DNA of 17,362 bases. It comes from JALHNI01 sp031367405. GTDB taxonomy: Bacteria; Acidobacteriota; Terriglobia; Bryobacterales; Bryobacteraceae. The stretch covers positions 1 to 17,362 of the forward strand of contig JANLPT010000365.1 of assembly GCA_031367405.1 (NCBI GenBank). The letters are read 5' to 3'. Below are positions 12,998 through 17,362 of this stretch, piece after piece. Each line of letters starts with the position of its first letter. Position 1 is the first letter of the stretch. The translations under genes were made by a program, and so were the position numbers. Below the pieces are notes generated by a model that worked only from the letters and a program-made list of their open reading frames with translations, searched no databases and was not told the origin of the DNA.

Positions 12998-13026
12998 TGG
13001 AAATCTTGACCGAAGTAATGTAGAAT
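12998..13026 (+). promoter_or_regulatory. Candidate promoter of the TonB receptor
   Basis: TGGAAA (12998-13003) and TAGAAT (13021-13026) are spaced by 17 bp, matching 4/6 and 5/6 of the sigma-70 consensus. Transcription would start near 13033 and give a leader of about 79 nt. An AT-rich block upstream could help as an UP element. Confidence 0.45.
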
Positions 13027-13089
13027 CGCTGACGGATGAGTCTGGGTGACGCTAAGCCTATGATTTCTCATAGTTTTCGCTACCAGAAA

Positions 13090-13105
13090 AAGGAGTTAAA
13101 GAGGA
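13090..13105 (+). promoter_or_regulatory. Ribosome-binding region of the TonB receptor
   Basis: AAGGAG (13090-13095) and GAGGA (13101-13105) both precede the ATG at 13112. The nearer one has 6 nt spacing. They fix the receptor start and rule out the overlapping short frame from 13036. Confidence 0.7.
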
Positions 13106-13111
13106 AGAGTA

Positions 13112-16100
13112 ATGACAATCAAACAGATAACCATGTTGTTTACTGGAACAGTGTTAACTGGCTGCTTGGCGTTGGGTCAGGTATCCACGGGATCTTTGGG
13201 CGGAACGGTGCTCGATAGCAACGGCGCCAGCATCCCCGGAGTGAAGTTAACCGCCATCAGTGCCGCCACCAATCTCAAAATCGAAACCGTATCGAACGAC
13301 ACTGGCTCCTATGCCTTCCCTTCGCTTAGGGCTGACATCTATAGCGTCCAGGCGGAGAAGACCGGTTTCAAAAAGCTCAATCGCAGCAATATCCAAATTC
13401 CGATTGGCCAACGGGTGGACCTTACCGTTTCCCTGGAAGTCGGTGATGTCCAGCAGTCGGTAGAAGTGACCGCCGAGGCCCCGGCGCTGCAGAGCTCCAC
13501 CAGCGAGATCGGGCAGACGTTTTCCCCGAAGTTCATGAACGACATTCCGCTCTTCACCGGCGGCATCCGCAACCCCCGCGCGTTCGTCACCTATATGCCG
13601 GGCGTCAATTCGGGCGCCGAAGTCAGCATCTCAGGTTCGGGCGGTCGCGCCCAGGAAGTGCAGATCGATGGTGCCTCAGCGATCATTCCGGAATCGGGCG
13701 GTGTCGTATTTAACATGCCGGCGGCGGAAATGTTCCAGGAATTCAAACTCACCACGGGCTCCTATGCCGCGGAGCTCGGCCGGTTTGGCGGCGGTGTGGA
13801 AACCTATGCCACCAAGAGCGGCAGCAATTGGTACCACGGAACCGCCTTCTTGAATATGCGGCGCGACATCTGGAACTCGAATGCCTGGGTGCGCACCTCG
13901 AACCCGAATCCAGCCCAGAACTTTCGGCCCAAAGAACGGCAGAACGAAATCGGTGGTGCCGCAGGCGGCCCGATCTTTATTCCGAAAATTTACGATGGAC
14001 GTGACAAGACGTTCTTCTACTTCACTTACACGCAGCGTTTGCTGCCGGCGGTGATTAGCTTCCCGCTGTCGACCGTTCCCACGGCGGCGATGAAGTCCGG
14101 CAATTTCTCTGAACTCGGAACCCAGTTGATCTACGATCCGGCCACCACCGCGAACGGCGTTCGCGCTCCGTTTCCCAACAACACCATTCCTCAGGCTCGT
14201 TTTAGCAATGTGGCCAAGAATTTGCTCCCCCTGATTCCGAATCCCACCCGGGGCGTCCTGCTTGGTAACTACGACTTCGTCAACACCAGCGTGATCGAGC
14301 AGAAGATCTGGAGTTTGAAATTCGACCATGCCTTTACGCCGAACAACCGGTTAGCCTTCTTCGTGAGCAAGGAAAACGGCGGCAGCCAGGACACCGGCAA
14401 TTTCGCCGGCCCGATCGGCAACTCGCTGGGATTCAGCGGTCAATTGCCCTTTAATCTGCGTTTCAACCACGATTGGAGCATCACCCCGAATTTCCTGCTG
14501 CACAGCACGGTGGGCTATACGGCAACGCGGCAACTTTGGAACAATCCGGCACAGGCCGGCTGGGCGTCCAAGCTGGGCATCCCCGGCCAGACGGCAGAAG
14601 CCGACGCCATGCCGCGTATCAACTTCCGCGGCGCGGCCGGACTTTCTCCGTATGGCGTGCAGGACGGCAAGGTCGCCAACGGCGGCCAGGACAATGACAC
14701 GCTGCACATTAGCCAGGGCGCGACCTGGATCAAGGGCAAACACGAGTTCAAGTTCGGATGGGATCATCGGCGATTGCAGACGTTCGGATTCGACCTCGCC
14801 TCCTCGAATGGTCAATACTTCTTTAGCCGCAATCAGACCGCCGTCCCTGGCAGCGCCAGCGGCAGCGGCCATGAGTTCGCCAGCTTGCTGCTCGGCGCGG
14901 TGGAAGAGGCCAATCGCGGCATTTTGCCGGTGATCCTCGACTACATCAACTATCGCTATACGGCGGGCTACTTCTCCGATAACTGGCGCGTTTCGAAGCG
15001 CCTCACGGTGAATCTCGGCATGCGCTACGAAGTGCCGATCGGGTGGTTCATCCCCACGGGCAACTATGGCAGCCTGAATCTGAACCGTCCCAACCCCGGA
15101 GCGGGCAACCTGCCAGGTGCCTTGGAATTTTACGGTAAGGGTCCAGGCCGCACAGGCCAGATTCGTCCGTATCCGACCGACTACTCGAACATCGGACCGC
15201 GCGCGGGTTTCGCCTACCAGCTTTCCTCCAAGACCGTCCTACGCGGCGGCTGGGGCATCTTCTACCAGACGCTCGGCAACGGTGGCTGCGGCTGCCGACC
15301 CGGCTTCGCGGCCGGCAATGCGATCCAGGGCAACTTTGTAGACCCGGTCTTGAATTGGGATGGCGGTATTCCGGTGAGCGCGAACTATGCGCCGCCGCCG
15401 AACTTTGATCCTTCTCAGCTGAACTTTCAGGGCGCGGACTTCCTGGGCCCCACGTATGGCAAGGCTCCGCGTGTTACCAACTGGAGCTTTAACATTCAGC
15501 ACGAGGTGGCCAGGTTCCTCATTGATGTCGGTTACATTGGCAACCGCGCCAACGGCTTGAACTCCTCCATCAACATCAATCAGCTGCAGACTAGCCAACT
15601 CGCCAAGGGCAGCTTGCTGCAGTCGACGTTGGCCTCACCTGCCGGCCAGGCTGCCTTGACTGCCGGAACGGTCCGTCTGCCATATGCCAGTTACCCGCTC
15701 ACCCGCACGGTGGCGCAGGCGCTGCGCCCCTTCCCGCAATATCTGGACGTCATCAGCCGCAACTCCGGCCAAGGCCAAACCTGGTACGACTCGCTGCAGG
15801 CCAAAGTCCAGCGCCGTTTCGGCAATTTGCAATTGCTCGGCAACTACACTTGGTCGAAGTCTCTGGCCAATGCGCACTACCGGCAGATCTTCTCACAGCA
15901 CTTCAACGTCGGCGCGCAAGATGCTTACAACTTGAGCGACATGAAGTCGTTCCTGCCGTTCGATCAGCCCCACGTGTTCAATCTGCTGTTCAGCTACGAC
16001 CTGCCCTTCGGCGGCGGTAAGCGCTTTTTGGGTAAAACGCACTACGTCGTGAACGCCCTAGTAAGCGGGTGGACCGTGAGCGGCATCGCTCGCTATAACG

Positions 16101-16555
16101 CTGGTAGCCTCATCCAGTTGGTGACGCCCGGCAATCCGCTGGCCGGCACTATCTTCTCCACCACCACGAAGGCGAACGTGAACAACAGCGTGCCGATCCG
16201 CACCGGGGCCACCAAGGACGACCTCGATCCGAATAACCCGAACGTTCGTTGGTTCAATGCCGGTGCATTCAGTCCGGCACCGGCCTTTACCCTGGGCAAT
16301 GCTGCTTTGTACTATAACGACTTCCGTCAGCCGATGGTAGCCAGTGAAAACATTGGTATCGCCAAACGCACCATTCTTTTTAAGAACGACCGTAACCCGG
16401 TGGAACTCCTCTACCGTGCGGACGCGTTCAACCTGTTCAACCGCACCCGCTTCGGTGGTGTGAACGGGGTGGTCGGCAACGCTAACTTCGGTCGCGCCAC
16501 TGGCCCGCAGGTTGGTGCGCGCGCCATCACCATGGGTCTGCGGCTCAGCTTCTAG
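13112..16555 (+). CDS. Oar-like TonB-dependent receptor with carboxypeptidase-regulatory domain
   Basis: An 1147-aa outer-membrane protein. After an N-terminal export signal (about 1-22), residues 24-110 form a CarboxypepD_reg-like beta-sandwich (GSLGGTVLDSNGASIPGVKL, then TGSYAFPSLRADIYSVQAEK). A plug domain follows (about 120-240, with SISGSGGRAQEVQIDGA), then a long beta-barrel. The chain ends MGLRLSF, with the terminal Phe expected for Bam-assembled barrels. Paralogues of this type are very abundant in Solibacter/Bryobacter-like acidobacteria and are thought to import large ligands such as glycans or siderophores. The cargo here is unknown, as no polysaccharide or iron gene is adjacent. 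LTGC at 15-18 resembles a lipobox. It is transcribed alone, with its own promoter and terminator. Confidence 0.93.
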   Translation: MTIKQITMLFTGTVLTGCLALGQVSTGSLGGTVLDSNGASIPGVKLTAISAATNLKIETVSNDTGSYAFPSLRADIYSVQAEKTGFKKLNRSNIQIPIGQRVDLTVSLEVGDVQQSVEVTAEAPALQSSTSEIGQTFSPKFMNDIPLFTGGIRNPRAFVTYMPGVNSGAEVSISGSGGRAQEVQIDGASAIIPESGGVVFNMPAAEMFQEFKLTTGSYAAELGRFGGGVETYATKSGSNWYHGTAFLNMRRDIWNSNAWVRTSNPNPAQNFRPKERQNEIGGAAGGPIFIPKIYDGRDKTFFYFTYTQRLLPAVISFPLSTVPTAAMKSGNFSELGTQLIYDPATTANGVRAPFPNNTIPQARFSNVAKNLLPLIPNPTRGVLLGNYDFVNTSVIEQKIWSLKFDHAFTPNNRLAFFVSKENGGSQDTGNFAGPIGNSLGFSGQLPFNLRFNHDWSITPNFLLHSTVGYTATRQLWNNPAQAGWASKLGIPGQTAEADAMPRINFRGAAGLSPYGVQDGKVANGGQDNDTLHISQGATWIKGKHEFKFGWDHRRLQTFGFDLASSNGQYFFSRNQTAVPGSASGSGHEFASLLLGAVEEANRGILPVILDYINYRYTAGYFSDNWRVSKRLTVNLGMRYEVPIGWFIPTGNYGSLNLNRPNPGAGNLPGALEFYGKGPGRTGQIRPYPTDYSNIGPRAGFAYQLSSKTVLRGGWGIFYQTLGNGGCGCRPGFAAGNAIQGNFVDPVLNWDGGIPVSANYAPPPNFDPSQLNFQGADFLGPTYGKAPRVTNWSFNIQHEVARFLIDVGYIGNRANGLNSSININQLQTSQLAKGSLLQSTLASPAGQAALTAGTVRLPYASYPLTRTVAQALRPFPQYLDVISRNSGQGQTWYDSLQAKVQRRFGNLQLLGNYTWSKSLANAHYRQIFSQHFNVGAQDAYNLSDMKSFLPFDQPHVFNLLFSYDLPFGGGKRFLGKTHYVVNALVSGWTVSGIARYNAGSLIQLVTPGNPLAGTIFSTTTKANVNNSVPIRTGATKDDLDPNNPNVRWFNAGAFSPAPAFTLGNAALYYNDFRQPMVASENIGIAKRTILFKNDRNPVELLYRADAFNLFNRTRFGGVNGVVGNANFGRATGPQVGARAITMGLRLSF

Positions 16556-16578
16556 CTGTTTCGCTTCGCCTGAAACAA

Positions 16579-16614
16579 AACGGCCCGCCACAAGGCGGGC
16601 CGTTCTCATTTTGC
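16579..16614 (+). terminator. Rho-independent terminator after the TonB receptor
   Basis: A perfect 11-bp stem (AACGGCCCGCC at 16579-16589, GGCGGGCCGTT at 16594-16604) with an ACAA loop is followed by CTCATTTT. It lies 23 nt after the stop codon. Confidence 0.88.
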
Positions 16615-16666
16615 CACCTCAAGGCCTCACGGGTTCGCCGTCACGCGAGAATTTCGAACACTACAG

Positions 16667-16672
16667 TAAACT
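16667..16672 (+). promoter_or_regulatory. TANNNT box before hemQ
   Basis: TAAACT with 6 nt to the GTG start at 16679. It suggests a leaderless hemQ transcript; no Shine-Dalgarno is present. Confidence 0.4.
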
Positions 16673-16678
16673 GAAGTT

Positions 16679-17362
16679 GTGGATCCCATTGTTCCCCTTA
16701 CGCTCGAAGGCGCAAGCCTCCTTCACCAGATGATGCGCCTGCGCTCGCCGGCTTGGCGCGCCTTAGCTCCCAGCGAACGCGCGGCCATCCTGGCCGAAGC
16801 TTCCGAGTGGCTCGGCAGCAACCCCCAGACCGCCGTTTTCTCCATGCTCGGCCACAAAGCCGACCTCATGTTCATCCACTACCGCCCCGACTTCGCCGGT
16901 CTCAATCAAGCCGAACTCGCCCTGGCCCGGCTGAAAATCGCCGACTATCTGGAGCCCACCAGCTCATACCTCTCCGTCGTCGAACTGGGCCTCTACGAGT
17001 CCACGGCCAAGATCTACAAGGAACTCACTGAGAAGGGCCTCGCGCCCTATACACCCGAATGGAAAGAGGCCATGGAAGAGTTGCTCGACCGCCAACGCAA
17101 AGCGATGGCCGTGCGGCTTGACCCGGGGTTTCCCCCCACCAAGTACGTCTGCTTCTACCCGATGGACCGCCGCCGTGGCGAGGAGAAGAACTGGTACCAG
17201 GTCCCCTTCGCTGAGCGCGCCCACATGATGCACGACCACGGTCAAATCGGTCGCCGTTACGCAGGCGAAGTGAAGCAGATCATTTCCGGCTCCATCGGCT
17301 TCGACGATTGGGAGTGGGGCGTCGACCTTTACGCGGACGATCCGCTCGTCTTCAAAAAACTG
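16679..17362 (+). CDS. hemQ: Coproheme decarboxylase HemQ (chlorite dismutase family), partial
   Basis: The first 228 residues are present and the gene runs off the right edge. HemQ converts coproheme to haem b in the coproporphyrin-dependent pathway. Family blocks are PLTLEGASLLHQMMR (6-20), KYVCFYPMDRRR (155-166), MHDHGQIGRRYAGEVKQII (184-202) and GSIGFDDWEWGVDLYADDP (204-222). By comparison with Listeria HemQ (Tyr147, His174, Gln187), the catalytic Tyr is 160, the proximal His is 187 and the distal residue is Gln200. True chlorite dismutases have Arg at the distal site, so this is HemQ. The start is GTG 16679; ATG 16730 would remove a conserved segment. Confidence 0.92.
   Translation, partial: MDPIVPLTLEGASLLHQMMRLRSPAWRALAPSERAAILAEASEWLGSNPQTAVFSMLGHKADLMFIHYRPDFAGLNQAELALARLKIADYLEPTSSYLSVVELGLYESTAKIYKELTEKGLAPYTPEWKEAMEELLDRQRKAMAVRLDPGFPPTKYVCFYPMDRRRGEEKNWYQVPFAERAHMMHDHGQIGRRYAGEVKQIISGSIGFDDWEWGVDLYADDPLVFKKL

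Larger units (their letters stand above)
12727..13111. other. 385-bp divergent regulatory intergenic region
   Basis: It lies between the minus-strand pilin operon and the plus-strand TonB receptor. No gene or tRNA is visible. It holds a TGAGGG-N5-CCCTCA inverted repeat, a second 8-bp inverted repeat, an AT-rich patch (about 12940-12975) that stands out from the GC-rich surroundings, and a promoter candidate for the receptor. The pilin operon promoter was not identified. Confidence 0.6.

Noticed and set aside
13006..13026. TTGACC with TAGAAT as a promoter pair for the TonB receptor
   Set aside because: The spacing is only 9 bp; TGGAAA at 12998 with 17-bp spacing fits better.
16679..17362. Chlorite dismutase for (per)chlorate respiration
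   Set aside because: The distal residue is Gln rather than Arg and all sequence blocks match HemQ.

Overview
The window is a compact, GC-rich bacterial segment. An Acidobacteriota of the Bryobacteraceae/Solibacter type is the best guess. The signs are a very large Oar-like TonB-dependent receptor with an N-terminal carboxypeptidase-regulatory domain, a secreted YtcJ-type amidohydrolase, a PEP-CTERM protein remnant, and a small dispersed intergenic repeat. This assignment is inference from gene content, because no rRNA or marker alignment was available.

Layout. 1-96 (-) is the 5' end of carA, divergent from metX-metW (177-1897, ATGA-coupled). metW converges on, and overlaps, a renalase-like FAD oxidoreductase (1884-2804, -), which is divergent from a class I methyltransferase (2826-3548). 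A 5'-truncated PEP-CTERM protein remnant follows (3578-4066). Next is the most interesting unit, a three-gene operon (4120-5587) closed by a strong terminator. It encodes a b561-type membrane cytochrome, a Tat-exported sulfite-oxidase-fold molybdoprotein, and a tiny secreted Met/Lys/Asp repeat protein. It resembles the YedZ1-YedY1-MrpX hypochlorite-scavenging system described in Azospira. A spacer with a dispersed repeat leads to the YtcJ amidohydrolase (5844-7487, -). Its start codon overlaps that of a divergent MauE/DoxX-thioredoxin fusion (7486-8430).

The right half holds a class III aminotransferase (8449-9678), a CpaE/TadZ-like ATPase lacking the P-loop lysine (9729-10871) and a Uma2-family nuclease-fold protein (10886-11452). 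A tail-to-tail operon of three Tad/Flp minor-pilin genes follows (12726-11449, -), then a 385-bp regulatory intergenic region, the TonB receptor (13112-16555) with its terminator, and the start of hemQ (16679 to the window end).

Two themes recur. First, spacing is extremely tight: a shared CATG for two divergent starts, a shared TTAA for two convergent stops, and several ATGA overlaps. Second, seven genes have a TANNNT hexamer 5-8 nt before the start codon and no convincing Shine-Dalgarno at normal spacing, which suggests widespread leaderless transcription. carA, the Met-rich peptide and the TonB receptor instead have clear Shine-Dalgarno sequences.
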